Of a stretch of DNA of 64,000 bases, positions 47,670 through 61,747 are shown one piece after another (within the stretch, counting starts at the first letter, position 1; each line of letters opens with the position of its first letter). The stretch covers positions 12,082,459-12,146,458 of the forward strand of contig RSEF01000004.1 in NCBI GenBank assembly GCA_003993805.1, in the 5' to 3' direction. The position numbers and the translations under genes are program-made. The DNA comes from Himantopus leucocephalus (taxonomy: Eukaryota > Chordata > Aves > Charadriiformes > Recurvirostridae). The notes below the pieces were generated by a model that saw nothing but the letters and a program-made list of their open reading frames with translations, had not been told where the DNA came from and ran no database searches.

Positions 47670-50600
47670 GTTATAGGCCCTGGATTGGACTGGGATAAGT
47701 ATGAAGATTTGGAAAAGGTGGCTTAGGCGACTTTGATGTAATTTATAAGAAAGAGCTTGCTCACATATTTATGAATTTCATCACATAAAGAAAGCCCTGC
47801 CCTTCTTTTCAGTATCTGTAAAGATACAAAGTATATCAGTTTAGGTAACACTCACCACTGCTTACTATCCCTGACAAACTTGTTTCTTAAAACATTAGTT
47901 TGGAAACAGAAGATGGAATAACCTACTATAGTAAAGATATTGGAAACCCTCAGCCTCTGAAGAGCAACTGTTTTCTTGGTTGCCCCTCGTTAGTGTTGGT
48001 ATGTGAGGTCCAGCTCGCCTACTGCCAGTAACTCTACTAGAATTATTCAGTTCTTAGAATTTCTGCTAACTGAACGCTTGCCTTGGAAAACACAACTATT
48101 CTGCTCTTTTAATAATATATGAGCTTATTTATTTCCAGCGTCACTTCTTTTTAGCAGTGTAACAACTGCACTGCTAGGAATTACTCTGATCTTAGTAGTT
48201 ATCTGATTCCAAAATCTACTAATGTTATTTACTGAGTATTCACCACAGTTACAAAAAAATTAGATAAACAGTGACTCTACTTGGTAAGAAATGATGCGAC
48301 TTTAATGAAAGTGAACCGTAAGCTAAGTTTATTAAACTGTTGCATACTGCGTGTTGCTTTGCTTCATAAATAAATCCTTTTGCATTCATAATTGTAAGTG
48401 AACATTTCTGAAATACATATTCAGATAATTAAGAATTAAAGATTTCTTTTTTCCCTTCTTCTCTTTAACAATATTTTAAACAAGAAGCCCTTAGCAAAAG
48501 GAGATGAACGTCAGTGCTCTAACCCTGTAACAACTCGCAAGAACGTTCAGTTTTATCCGCTATGATAAAACCACATGTGAACATCAGGATTAAGTAAAGG
48601 ACCTGGTGCAAATCCCATTAAGGTCGGTAGAAACACCTTTACTGACAGCAGTAAATTTGAATCAAATCTGTGCACATCTTCATTTATGTTTTAGGTTCCA
48701 CCCAGTCAGCATGGTATTCAGATATATGCGAAACAAATCCTGCAGTGGCAGTGAATTGGCCTCTAAAACTTCTCTATTTTCATAAATCCATTTTTCTCAA
48801 GAAAAGTTTTTTGGCCTTTCAGGAAGATGGGTGTTGGATGCAGGCACAAATTCTCTGGAAGATGATTCCACTCTTGAATGTCTGTAAGCACCTTTGCTTC
48901 ATAAACACCTTCTCAACCCACAAGTTTTCTTACTTTTAGAGTTTTGATTCTCTCCCCCGTCCCACCTGGGGGGCAGTGAGCAAGTGGCTGTGTGGGGCTT
49001 AGTTGCTGGCTGGCATTAAACCACAATGTCCCTCTATATGGATCTGAACTGATGTTCTAAAAACAGGAAGCAGAGAGGCACATGTCAATTGCTTCTGTGT
49101 TATTGACATATCTGATAGATTCTTTCAAACTTTGTGAGTTAAAATGAATGAATTAAGTGATTATTTCTACCACATAGCGTGTGATTGTTTGTATTGGGAT
49201 GTTACTCAAAGCAGAACTAATGTGAGGAAATTTGAAGACCAAATATTTAAAAACCAGATTAGAAGAGCTGGATCATCCTAATTGTTTTGTTCCACTTATT
49301 AATTCTTATTTATCATGAACCAGATCTGGTTTTCTTACACTGTTATCAGTGCCCTGGCACGTAGCTTGAAATGCATTAATAGAGTCCAGGTGTAAAGTTC
49401 TGTGCTGCACTTGTACACGGACCAGCAGAGAAACGTGTTGACACACAGCAGTAGCTGTTCAACAGCAGCTCTAGCACATCTGTGTGCCTTCCAGTGTCTG
49501 CCTCTTCCAGCCTGTAGAAAGGCCCCTACCAGAATTTAGACCTGGGTGCCATTTCTTGCTTAATGAGCCTTCCTGAGCTCTCTTATACACTGGAGAACTC
49601 CCAGTGCTGTCATACTGTGGCCTTCTCCTTGAAGGATGTTCTTCCTTCCTTCTTTTTCCTGCCATGTCTATACCTGTGAATTCTCCCATAACCCCGGCTT
49701 AGGCTTTCAAGGTCATTTATGTGACTTTAACAGTTGTTCCTCAAAATGAATTAAAAATTCCCTCCTTTAAATTCTCAAGCTAGAAGAGTACATATGACTA
49801 ATACCAGGGAAGTACAGACAATAAAGTTGATTTGTTTAAGTTGCATAAATAAGAACATAGAGCCAATAGTAACTACTGACTGAGAAAATAAATGCTGTCA
49901 CCAATGTGTCCTGTCTTTGTGATTACAAATTCAAGCTTTGCTCTCAATCTGAGCTGGTTAAAACTGTTACCTGATCACTACAACCAGTGCAGCTTGCTCA
50001 TAGCCAGTCTTTCTGTTGCAAAAGTTATATAAGGACCTTTTGACAGCGTTTGGGAGGTGAAGAGATTGAGTTTGATTCCCCCCTTATTTATACTCCGGTC
50101 CAACCTTTTAAATTTTATGTGATCTGGCAATAAATTCAGTAAGAACTGTTGGGAATTTTACTTTATTGTGGAGCAAAAACTGGGAGGAAGCTAACAGCTT
50201 CCCAGTGAACCAGTTGGCATCATTAGCACCTGTTGTGCTTTTGACTGTTGCTGGTGTCATGGTCCTTACATATTTTCTTTCTTACACTTTGTGTTTTAAC
50301 GAACGACAGGGTTTTTTTTTTATCTTCTGTTCTCTGAATTATTTTAGAATTAATAAGACTGCCATGGAAGTCATATGACTGGTATACATCTGTCTGAAGA
50401 AAAGGTTAAAACATGTAATATAAGATTAATGACCCAATTAATTATGTCCTTTGTGAAACTGTTTAAGGAAGCTTAACAGGGAGATTAGTTTAATTTCACA
50501 GAAATCCAACAAGAAACACAAATCTCAGAGGTCTTACTTTTTTAGCTAGCTGAGAAGGCATAGCTACATGGGTTAAAATCCTGCCGTGCAGTGTCAGAAT

Positions 50601-52619
50601 TGTAACTGCTGCCTGACTAGGTAAGCTGGTCAGAAACCCACCCTCTTCAGAGGAGTAACATCATCAGCTTTGTAGTGAAAGGCTTTTGTTCTATTGAGAC
50701 CTACAGCTCCTGAACCTCAATCTTCAGCATCAGCACCAAGAACATTGATGCAAATCCTTGCTGTGCGTGTTGGTATATTTTACTGATAACAAACACATTC
50801 AGAGTTTGCTAGTCATTTATTTCCATTGTGTGTCTTTTTTGTATGTCTGTTGTCCTTTCTTTGTAAACGTCTCTAACTTTCCTGATAGTGTGCCTATTCT
50901 CCTGTTGCAAATCTTCAAGTTGACTTAACTGGAGTACTACTGCACTTCCTATACTATTAGCCATTATTCTGTCTCCTCCATTGACCTTTCTTCCTGCTAA
51001 CTGTATTCTTTGTGTACAGTTAATATTTTTCTAGATTAATCAAGCAGTTACTCTTTGCTGTGATGCAGTTTGAGAGAAGGCTTTTGATGTCAATGAGATA
51101 TGTGTATGAATTATTTAAGAGAATTTCACTTGTTTACTTTACCAGAATGATTTGTAATGATGCTGCCTTTAACAGGGATCTTGCTTTTGCTGAGAGTTGG
51201 TTCTGCTGTGCTTGAGTTTAATCAATGCAAACTGAGCAATAAAGGCAGAATGTCCTACCTTATTTGAAAGTAAGTCCTTAATACAAAGTATGTGAATCTT
51301 CTAGCTATTAAGAACAAGTGAACTCCCAGTTTTGGTTTTTTGTTAAGTAATCAGATAAAACAAATTTGGCTTCTGCTTTTTCCAGGAGTAATATCTACAA
51401 AGTAGTATAAATAGTACCTTTGAAATTAATTTTCCATTGTGAGAGCCGTATTTTTAGGAGACTGTCAAATTTATTTTATATTCTGCCTGTAAATATTTTT
51501 AATCTGAAAAGCAACAGTCAAGAGTGCAACTCCACCATGAGTCTAGAATAGGCCTCCCCCTCTCTTCTTCCCTCACTATTTACCTGAAATAGACTTTTTT
51601 CATTGTTTCAACATTATGTTTAGTTTGTTATTTTTCCCCAGACGTGTGGGTGGTTCTCATCAAAGCGAATAAATTTTTCGTAAATAGAAAAGCATCATAG
51701 TGAAATCAGAAGACTTGGAGAGGGGTTTCAAGGAAGGTATAAAAGAAAAGAAAACAAAATGTTTTAAAAAGGTGAATATGAAGGAAATGAGGACACATGT
51801 TTGCAATTGACTTGTGTCACATTCTCCTGTGAGTTTATTGCAGCAAAGAAAAATTGAGTGACTTCCAAACATTCTTTTCTTCCTCATGCTAAAGTGAAAT
51901 GACTTACAGTCAGCCTGCTGGAGGACCATGGCTTATGACTTAACCTTATCTGGGACCAGGGGTAGCCTGTATTTTCCCTATTGCAGCATTGCATTGCCTG
52001 CCATATGCATTTCAAGGACTTGGGGATCAAACTGGAATAGACTATGTTACAAATGGGGCGGAATCTTTTAATTCTGTGGAAATACTATTTGCCTGTCCCT
52101 TTGACTCAGCGTGGAATGATGTTAAATTTCACTAAATCAGCATTTACATGGAAATAAATGCTTTGCATTATTCACCCAGACTGTACTAATGAGCATCTGC
52201 CTAGATGTAAGAGTTTCAATTTTAAAAGGCAAGCATGTGTAACTCCAGGTATTGATATTAAGACGTACAGTCTTATATCATTGGCATTCAGTCTATGCTC
52301 TCTACCCTAAATATGTCGCTGCTTTGCTTACTGCAATATTTCATACTAAAACTTATGTGTGGTTGGCACAGCAGAGCTGCGTGGCGCCCGCATTCATTCT
52401 GTGAAGAAAAAACATATGGAGGAGAGTGAAAGAAGTATGGAAATGGAGGAGGCAGAGTGAAATATCCACGAGTGTGCTCTAGTTTGTCTTCCTTCCTTTC
52501 AGTACTTCCTTTCTTAGATCACAGTTTTGCTAGTAGATAATAATTTTTCTGTGAGACAATTGTCTCTAAAATCACTAGCTCCCAGCTCTTATTTCATATC
52601 CTTTTGCTGAGCAAGACAA
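47670..52619. other. Non-coding unique DNA
   Basis: AT-rich, no gene, RNA gene or interspersed repeat that I recognise. Open frames are short and have no coding signature. Confidence 0.65.
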
Positions 52620-52891
52620 GGGAAAAAAAAAAGATGTCCTCGTGTTCGTAGAAGTTTCTTCTGCCTGCACAGGAATGCTCTACGATGTATGTATATGCAC
52701 TGTGAGACTTTGTGGACCGCCTGCACAGAACACAGGGTCTCTAGCCTAGCAGGACANGGGGAAAAAAAAGATGTCCTCGTGTTCGTGGAAGTTTATTCTG
52801 CCTGCATAGGAATGCTCTGCGATGTATGTATATGCACTGTGAGACTTTGGACCGCCTGCACAGAACACAGGGTCTCTAGCCTAGCAGGACA
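52620..52891. other. Contig-overlap duplication around N 52757
   Basis: Copy 1 (about 52620-52756) and copy 2 (52758-52891) share gatgtcctcgtgttcgt and end with tctctagcctagcaggaca. They differ in A-run length, several substitutions (cgtaga/cgtgga, tttctt/tttatt, tgcacagg/tgcatagg, ctacga/ctgcga) and a 3-bp indel (tttgtgga/tttgga). The open frame across the N at 52689-52922 is an artefact of repeating the same sequence. Confidence 0.9.
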
Positions 52892-53796
52892 CTGGAGTGT
52901 ATGCTTAATTGCACACAGTTAAGCTATTCCTTAAGCCTTGAATTTATGGGCCTGAAAGCACGTGTTCTACCATGTGAGTGAAAGGACGAACTTGGTTAGC
53001 TGTCGCTAATTAGTCCATCTTTAAGAAAATGCATATGCTAAAAGAAGAAAACTTCATAGAGATTAAATCAGTCTTTTATTACCCAGGCATGGGAGGACAG
53101 AACTTGAAATATACTGGTATTTATGCCTATGGCAAATAAACAGTTTCCCTTACTGGGTTGCCTCTTGCTCAGTTACATACATGTATCTGTGTTGTTTCCA
53201 GAGTGTTAGTTGCTGGTGGATAACTGGGAGGGAAGTTAAATTCCTTGGTTGAGACAGTGAATCTGCAGCATTAGTGTTTCACTTGTACGTTGATTTTAAA
53301 GGACTGTTCGATTGCTTTGGCAATTTACTTAGAAGCTACAGAGTTCCCTACTACAGAGAGTACCATTTCAAGTTTTCAGTTAATAGTAAGATTTGCCTAA
53401 TTCTCCTATGTGATTAAAAAGATTCTCCTGTGCAGTTTAAAAAGGGAAGAGGGGTCCATGAGCAGTGTTTGAAACACCATCTTTACATATGTGGATAAAA
53501 CATACCTGCATAATTTGAAGGGGTTTACAGCTGAATGCCAGCTAATAGAGGCTGTCCAAGATAGAGATATGAGGAAGGAACAATACAAAGCTGACTTAAC
53601 GTAAAAAATCCGTAAGTAATATGTGAGAGTTTGAGGAGAAGTTAAAATGGGGTTCCCAGGCTATTCTGCTTTTGAACGTTGTTTTTCATCTGGATAGGGT
53701 GATTAAATACATGTCAGAGGTTCTGCAAATAGTGTATTGTGACTGTAAAGCCACTGGTTCAAGACTCAGCTTAGCTCTGAAGCTTGTGGGGTTTCC
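52892..53796. other. Non-coding unique DNA
   Basis: Nothing recognised; AT-rich with short open frames only. Confidence 0.65.
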
Positions 53797-54107
53797 GATG
53801 TCTCTATTGGTTAGCAAGAAAAAAGACAGATCTGAGAAAATTCCATGTACTTAACGAGATGAAGGCAGGTGCTATCCTGGGATGCATTCTGAAAAGGTAT
53901 TGTGATACAGATCTTACCCTCTGCCCCATCATGCAAATTCTTAAACATCANTGATGTCTCTATTGGTTGGCAAGAAAAAAGACAGATCTGAGAAAATTCC
54001 ATGTACTTAAAAGAGATGAAGGCAGGTGCTATCCTGGGATGCATTCTGAAAAGGTATTGTGATACAGATCTTACCCTCTGCCCCATCATGCAAATTCTTA
54101 AACATCA
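53797..54107. other. Contig-overlap duplication around N 53951
   Basis: Copy 1 (53797-53950, 154 bp) and copy 2 (53953-54107, 155 bp) both run from gatgtctctattggtt to attcttaaacatca. They differ by a substitution (ggttag/ggttgg) and by taacgag versus taaaagag. The single N is at 53951. Confidence 0.9.
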
Positions 54108-57100
54108 TTTTGCATCATAGTTCTTTAATCATTCACTTAAAAGTGGATCTGAATAAAATGCTGAAAGTAGCTGATTGTGGTCAGATTTTCATTTTGTCTA
54201 TTTCTTGGTTGTGTTTAATATCAGTCTGTTGTATCTTTGAAAAGTAATTTATCCCTTGTTTTTATACTTAGTCAGTTACGATTATTCTGCCATAGCATAT
54301 AAAAGAATGAGATATGCTTTGGATTTACTTTTGCATGGAGAGAACAAATTTAAGACTGACATTTTACCAAGACTAAAATTGCACCCAGTAATGAAGCCCA
54401 ACTAAAATGTGAATTGGCTTCTGACTGATTTACACCTGCAACTCAATACTGTTTAATTAGAAGCATAAGTATCTGGAACTGCACCTGTGCCTGAATTAAA
54501 GTTTCAGATACGTGTTTGCCTGCAGAAGAGGAGACAAACTGGTGAAATTACAGCATTTTAGCTCTGAGGCATATACACTGATGATATCTGGAGGATGTTT
54601 GCATGTCTTGCTCCAGTTCTCAAGCAAAATATTTTACATTTATGAGCTTTGTGTGCTTCAAACTGGATTAAGATCCTGAATGAATACTTGTCCTTTAGAA
54701 AATTTGAACAACTCTTCCACTTTTTTGCGTACAGCAGGATAGGTGGCAGTGCCTTGCCTCCAGCTGGTGGTATGTGTGGTGTGTACCCCTTCACACATAT
54801 TCAGCTTGCAGAAGCATAAAAAATACAGATGATTTACAGAAGATCAGATCAGACCATCAGTGCTCCCATCTGGCTTTGTATTTCAAAATCTCTCCTTTTT
54901 CACCACTCTTTTAGCTATTCTGTTGATGTTTTGCCTTTTCCCAAATCTTGGGATGTTGTTATCAACTTACATTATAAGCAGATTCTTCTGTAAGTCTCTT
55001 ATGCACACAGAGACTACTCTAGCTATGGCGTTAGCAGTGAAGTGAGAAACAGCTTTTCCATAGCACTAGAATGAAAATGATTAAATACCTGCTTAGCTTT
55101 GATGGTCAAGAAGTTAAATCTTTATACGATGATAAATTCCTTAAAATTAAGGTTTTACTCAGAATAGCTATGATGGCAAAAATCAAACTAATAAGTACAG
55201 CTAATTTGATTGTAAATAATAACCCAGAGTAAACTAAATCTTGATTTTATTTTTTTTTTTTAGTTACAGAGGTAAAACCCAATTTAGCAATCCAATGATC
55301 CCTGAGATTCCTGTATAATAATCTGGAATCACTGACCATCTCTGCCTGTTTCTAACACAGAAACATGAAATGGCAGTTTACTAGTCTGTTTTTTTAAATG
55401 ATTATTTTTTTTCATTATTTTAGAACTTAAGATTCCTTTTACACATGCTATACATGGTTTTCAAAGCTACTTTTGACTCCAGTAATTGGAAGTTTGGGGA
55501 CCTTGACGTGATGGAAAATTCGCAATATGCTTATTTTGAACTGGTTTGGAAAACAAATGGGAAATGCACAAATACAGTGCAGGTTGAAACATGTAACTGC
55601 AGAGGCTTTTTCTGTTGACTTTTGAGTCACTGGCTCTCAGTAAGTGAATAACATGGCAAACGTTGATTCCATAGTGGCACTGTCTATACACTTCTCAGTG
55701 CACTCAACAGGAATTTTTCATTTCATGCATCATTTATAATTTGCTGCAATGATTATGAGAAGTTTCTCTCCCTCTCTCTATATTTGTGTGCATACATAAA
55801 TATAAATATATATCTCTATCTTTTTTTAAGAGGAAGAGAATATGCCTTCTCAGCTTTCTCTAAGCTGTGAGTCTTTTCCTGAGTGTAAAATTTGATGGGA
55901 TAAATTGTATCAATGAAAGTTTCTACATGCACTTATCTCTGGAGGAGATGGGAAAGAACATTAAAGTAGTTGATGCAATTTAGACATTTAATTATGGGAT
56001 ACGTTAGAGCATTTCAGTAACATTCCATCTGCTGCCCAACTGCATCAAGAATTAATTTAGACCTCAAAATGGAGAAGCCTTGAGAAAATCAAGATCATGA
56101 GGACTGACACTGTTTGCAAGGGTCTCCTTATCTCTATAGCTTTTTATTGGGTTCCAGTTCAGAAAGACTAACTAGATGATCCTTTGCCATTAATGTTGCA
56201 CGGAGGGTAGATGATGGGCTCTTTCTGATTATACTTTAGTTTATTAAATTGAAGTTTCAAACTTCCTTGTTTGCTTTCCATTCAAATCATATGGGAAACT
56301 ATTGCTTTGATCTCTCTTTCGTTGTGGCTGTTTCTGTAATTCTTTAGACATCTTAGTACATCGCAGAGAATTTTATCTGTCATTATTTGTGCATCTGGAA
56401 GGCACAATATGCTGTTAATTTCAGTAGTTAGAAGAGGCCTCGCTAAGAAGCAAAGTTACTGAACAAAATTGGTCCTGTTTCATCTCAAACCAGGACAATG
56501 TTGCTATCTAACTAACACTTAGGCTTCTCATAATGTTAGTTGGAAGAGCACGGGGTTTGTTTGTTAGTGTTTGTTCTTTCAAAATTTAATGAAGTCCTGG
56601 AGTTTTTGTTGCAAGCTAAAGTCCATTGCAGTTTTACCATGGATAAAAATGTGCCACTTTGTTAGTGAAGATAGTCCTTCATACTGACAAAAGCCAAAGT
56701 AAGAATTCACGAGGTGCAAAATTAGTTCTTACCATGAAAAACAGGCATTTTTCAAGTTGGCAAATGCAAATAATTCTAAGTAAACAAGAAAAGATATTGA
56801 CACAGGCAGGACTGATGGCGTGAATGGCCAGGTTAAACAGACCCAATTACATCTTTTTGACTTCATGTTGTTCTTAAGACACTTGTGGGAGCCATAAGGG
56901 GAGAATAAGGTGACGTTAGCTTCTCTTCTTGGTCTAATGAATGCTGAAGTTGCCTGTTTACAAACAAAAGGTTTTTTTGAGGAAAAGCCCCTAAGCTAGT
57001 GTAGTAATTATTCCCTTATTCCCTCCATTTACTGATTTATACAAGGTGAAGGGTCTTCTCAGGACTATGTGTGGCCAGCTGCTTTATTCTCTGATTCTGC

Positions 57101-59570
57101 GCTCATCCTCTGTCAGAAGCTTTTCAATCCAGTATCTTCCTTTTTCTGGTTTTGTTCAACTGGTTTGAGATGCCTTGACTCTCGTAACTGCCTAGCTTTG
57201 ATTGATCGCTGGGAGAGCAGCCTTCTGAACCAGTTTGCTATAATTTACTACATGGACTGCTCTGTCATGCTCAACATTTTTTCTCATCTGGCTGATGTAT
57301 TTGATGGCATATCAGTAAAACTTGATAGAATCTGACCTGGGCAGACGTAACAGACCTGAGAGGTGAAGGTGCACAGATTTCTTAAAGATGTCTCATTCTT
57401 GCCTGATCTGCCTGATCTCTGTCAATCCCTCTGATGCTGTGTAAGTTGAAATATAGCCCCTCCCCAGGTCCCCAGAGGGGCACTAGAGCTACAGATTGCC
57501 AGCAACTAGGGCCACTATGTCATTTCCTTTTTTCTTTACTGTTTTTTAGTGTACTGCTCTAGGAGAATGAAACCAAGACAGTAACTTTTACTCATGCTGC
57601 CTGTGTTTGCTACCACTCTTTTTTCTCTCCTTTCCTCATGCCAAAAAAAAATGAAGGACAGATTGTTAAATATTCCAGTGCAGAAAGGGCTGAAAAGTCC
57701 CCTTTAATCTACACGGCAGAAAAAAAATAATATGTTGACTATATGCAAAAAAGGGTTTGATCAGACAAAAAGAAAAAAAGTCCTCAGGCGTGTAATAAAC
57801 CCACCTTGAAACAGGAGACTCCACAGGACACCACGGCTCACAGAGTCACCTTCTCTTCATCAAACCCTTCCTACCAGTCAAAATATTAGGGGAGTTCAAA
57901 GCTATGAGCACAGCTTCTCTGTGGGCAAGCAACCTTCCTTTTGCCAGTGGAAATATATAGCCCCATGCTTACTCATCCCAAAATATTCTATTTTACTTCT
58001 GTTTTAATAGGACAGACAAAATGTATAGACAGCACGTTCTAGTCACCCATGCTTCGTTATGGCTATTGTTGAATGACAAAAATAACCCACTTAATCCATT
58101 TTACTCTCAAAAAAAAAAGTGTAGTGTAATCAATATTTCAGATGTTTCAAACTTAGAAGAGCTATGGTTCTTGTTTAGAAAACATGAGGCAGTATTGGAG
58201 AAATTAAATTAAATTGCTCAGCTATTTAGTTTTCTTATAATGGCAGCAGAACAAGTCAGGCTTTAAAAAGTTCTATAAAGAGTGCTGTTTTTCCAGCACA
58301 GTTATAATTAAGGTTGATGGATTGCCAGGAAGGCAAAGAATAGTGAATTTTCTGCGTAATTTTTAGAGTTTGGATAGAAACTGGAAGCCACTAAACTATG
58401 CAGTTGGAAGAACTGTTGACTGTAACACCTACGGATGGATGAAGCAGGCCAGACAGCACAAAAGCAACTCTTAAGTTTTTCCACTGAATAAAATCCTTCT
58501 TGACCTTTGGAGAAAAATATAACTAATCCTCTAAGAATTTTTTTCTGTTACTCTTCTCTAGACTTCAGATGGAGCCATTCATTTGCTTTAGCATGCCTGT
58601 GACCTCTCTGGTGTTCTCACATGCTTGGTTTGGCTATGTTTGAAGTTGTGCCTGTGGTATCATAAGACTTCTCCTGGCTGGCAAGTGAAACCTACTGAGC
58701 TGTTGTCAGGGCAGTGCTAGAGGAATGTGGCTTCAGAGAGCTGGCAGTATAACTTCATCGATGCTCACTGCTGTATAGTTACTGGAAATTTCCCTAGTCA
58801 GGGAATTTCTACATAGAGTCCCTCCCCTGTTGTCTCAGTTATAAAGGAAATTAAAGGAGTCAAAAGAATATGTTTCAAAATGTTGCCTAAATGTAAAAGA
58901 CAGTTTTTATAGGTGCCCCAGATAGACTCAAAATCCGTATGGATTTAGGTCCATTCCATGAGACTCAAATATTCTCAGAAGATAGGTTTTTGGTCTTTTG
59001 AATAAAGACAACCTGCACAAGGCAGGAAAAAGGCTGCATACATGCATATGTACATACATATGTGCTTTCCGCATGAGATTTAGTTTGTGAATCTATTTGG
59101 CTGGAATAAAACTACTCCTGCCTGTGTATTTTAGCTGTGTACGTCTTAAAGCTTTTTGCTCTAGTTTCTGATGAGTCCTCAAGAGCAAATATACTGACAT
59201 CTGTGATATTTGGCTCATCTTGGAAGTTCTTCATTTCCCTGGGTGATTTTCAGCTTGTTCTGAGGTAACTTGTATTATCCATGTTTTCATGGCTAGGGTT
59301 ACCCTTGAAGAAGGGAAAAAAAACATTTTTTCTCTTTATTTTATAAAGGGCCTTTATCCCCCCCTCTTCATTTTGCGGTAGTGAAAATGGCATCGTATGA
59401 GGTTTTAGAGTTGGATTCATAGGAAGAGACATTTATGTAAGATTGCCTGTAGTGCTAGTACAAGACTCTGGAGAAGGATATAAATCAAATATGTATAAAC
59501 ATGCAGCATTTTAGTTTTTATGAATTATTCTATTCCATTGCGTTTAGCTTTGTTAGGTGTATTACAGATC

Positions 59571-59615
59571 AGAGCATCATAGAACTGCATAACTAAAAGA
59601 ACCTTAAAAATGATG
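59571..59615 (-). mobile_element. Possible degraded CR1 3' terminus
   Basis: The stretch agcatcatagaactgcataa followed by ctaaaagaaccttaaaaatg and atg resembles the complement of a CR1 tail ('atcatagaatggtttgggttggaaggaccttaaagatcat') at the same spacing. Identity is low, so this could be coincidence. Confidence 0.3.
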
Positions 59616-60476
59616 TGTCCCTGTGTATTGAGATAGAAACACCTCATGGGGATTTATTTTGTCTACTTAGCAGATAGTAACTGAAGCCAGATATTGCTGA
59701 CTATGTAGAACTACTAGGTATATTCACCATTCTTTTTTTGACGATAGACAAGTCAATTCTGACTTCAGAAGTATGCAGATACATGTATTGATTGTCGTAT
59801 TCCACAATTAAGCTTGCTGAGAATGTAAAGAGCTATAGAGTGGAAGATTTTCTTCAATATCTAGTGCCTGTACTATTGCTATGTTTTAGTAATGTGTTTT
59901 GCTTTAGATGAGATGAGGGTGCTCTTCTATGTTGAAAAATTCATAAATCAAATTATGTGCATATTAGGCAACTTTTAATAGAATTAATGTCAGTGCAATT
60001 CATCATCTCCAAGTTCCATGTGTGCCAATTCATCAAAACAACAATCTTGTCGGGTACTGTCCTAATAAATAATTGTTTCTGCATCCAGTCCTTCTGAAGG
60101 GCTTGTGAGGTTACTTGCTGATTCATCAGTGCTAATGTTGAGGTAAACCTTTTGCGATCTTACAGCACTGGAGTTCATGTGGGTGAGGGTTTTTTTTTTC
60201 CTTCACAAGAGCAAAATTTACACATTTCGTTTCATTTATCATTGACAAAATGGAAGTGAATTACTTGTATGAACATCTTGTGAACAACTTGTATGGATAA
60301 ATGCCACAGTATTCATCTGCAAACTGCTTTGTTTATACCAAATCTTTGATAGTAATTTTTGGAAGCACGTTGTAGTTCAAAATTTTACTTACGTTGCTAT
60401 GTCAGCAGCGTAGGATTTAGGAGCTGGGGGTTCAAGTCTTATTGTCACTTTGAGTCAGAGCCTTAAAATGCTGACA

Positions 60477-60605
60477 CCCCCCCCCCCTTTATTATGTTGG
60501 CATGCTTTTTTTAATGAAATATCATTTCATTAAAAAAAAACCAATTTGCCAAACTACCATGATCATCTCTGCATATAAGCTTTATAATGGTAGTTTTGGG
60601 GGGGG
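60477..60605. repeat. Nested inverted repeat bounded by C11 and G8 tracts
   Basis: At the centre, 60506-60520 (seven Ts then aatgaaat) pairs perfectly with 60524-60538 (atttcatt then seven As) around the 3-base loop atc. Further out, the left ttggca (60498-60503) has a counterpart tgccaa on the right (60547-60552). The outermost tracts are 11 Cs at 60477-60487 and 8 Gs at 60598-60605, which could also pair, with an unpaired insertion on the right. It resembles a decayed palindromic element or a cruciform-prone site. Confidence 0.6.
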
Positions 60606-61686
60606 CGAGGGGAAGCAAGAGACTTAGATACTCAACTCCTAGTGACTGGAATTAAATGAGCAATCTATTTCCTACTAGTTGATGCTTAAATAAATTGAAG
60701 CATGAGGGTATGTAATGTACTTGGGTGTACTCATCAACTGCATGTGGTACCTTCAAATCCGGAAAAAGTATGTGAGAATGAACCCTGCCCATACAATATA
60801 TGGAACTACTCAAACAATAGATTGGGGGTTTTTTTGTTAATTGGTATTCTTAAAAAGTAGTTGTAGTAATCTGAGTATTTAAAACATACCGAAAAACTGG
60901 AGTTAAACTTTGAAGCATAATAAAAATACTTCTTTTCCATTCTATATTTTAAAGCTTATATTCTTCTACAAGGACATTAAAAGAAAATTAAGAGAAAAAT
61001 CATGCTATGTTTCATATAATAAATGTTTAATTCTTTAAATATTGAAAAATGTTCTTGTGGCTCCTTTCGTTTCTAAACTTGGTGAATTTGACTGGAATCT
61101 GTGAAAGATATTAGTGTTGCCAAATATGCATTTCCTGTAGTCAAAAACTAAAGAAACTGCTGTTCAGCCCTCATGTACTATTGGGACGGATGGCACTGCA
61201 TCAGATTTTGGATCAGTCCTTCACAAACGTACTGTGTGTATCGAGCCTGTTTCTGGCAATGGTTTTACACCTATAGGTGTACCATTAGCAGGTAACTCAT
61301 TTGGCACTCAGTAGCCATTAACCAGCTTTTATTTGTTCTGATAGGTGTGCTGATGCGTTCAGGGACTGGTTCAGTGTGTGCTTAGGAGGGGCTGTTACCC
61401 ACCAGCCACGCAGCTCGTGTTTCTCTGCATCATTCTTCTGGTTATCAATGACCCTGTGCTCAAGGGAGGAAAATGAGATATGCTGCAGTCATTGAGAAAA
61501 CACTGCGGTATGCGCGATGACACCTAGGCAATCAAAACTATCTCCATCAAATTGCAGGTGACATTTTCATTAGCTCAACAGCTTCTGGGCTTTGATTAGG
61601 AAATGACTGTGGGGGGGGGAAAAAAAGTCATGCCATCTCATAGTCATGTCACAGATGTGGCCCTTTTTAAAAGTGCTTTTTTTCAG

Positions 61687-61747
61687 CCTGCCTTAGTACT
61701 CATATGGCAGCTGACAAAGAAGTTTTATAATTTAGAGCATTATTTGG
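61687..61747 (+). other. Candidate internal exon (weak to moderate)
   Basis: An acceptor-like tract ending gtgctttttttcag precedes a 61-bp segment that is followed by tgg|gtaagtgg, a near-consensus donor. Only one of three frames is open; it reads PALVLIWQLTKKFYNLEHYL plus one split codon. The other two frames contain stops. Both splice motifs are among the best in the window. I do not recognise the peptide. Confidence 0.28.

Noticed and set aside
53811..54089. Minus-strand open frame with repeated peptide
   Set aside because: Crosses the N at 53951 and reflects the duplicated contig ends, not a repeat protein.
60400..60475. B-box-like ggttcaagtc suggesting a tRNA-derived SINE head
   Set aside because: Flanking similarity to MIR is too weak to call by eye; would need a profile search.
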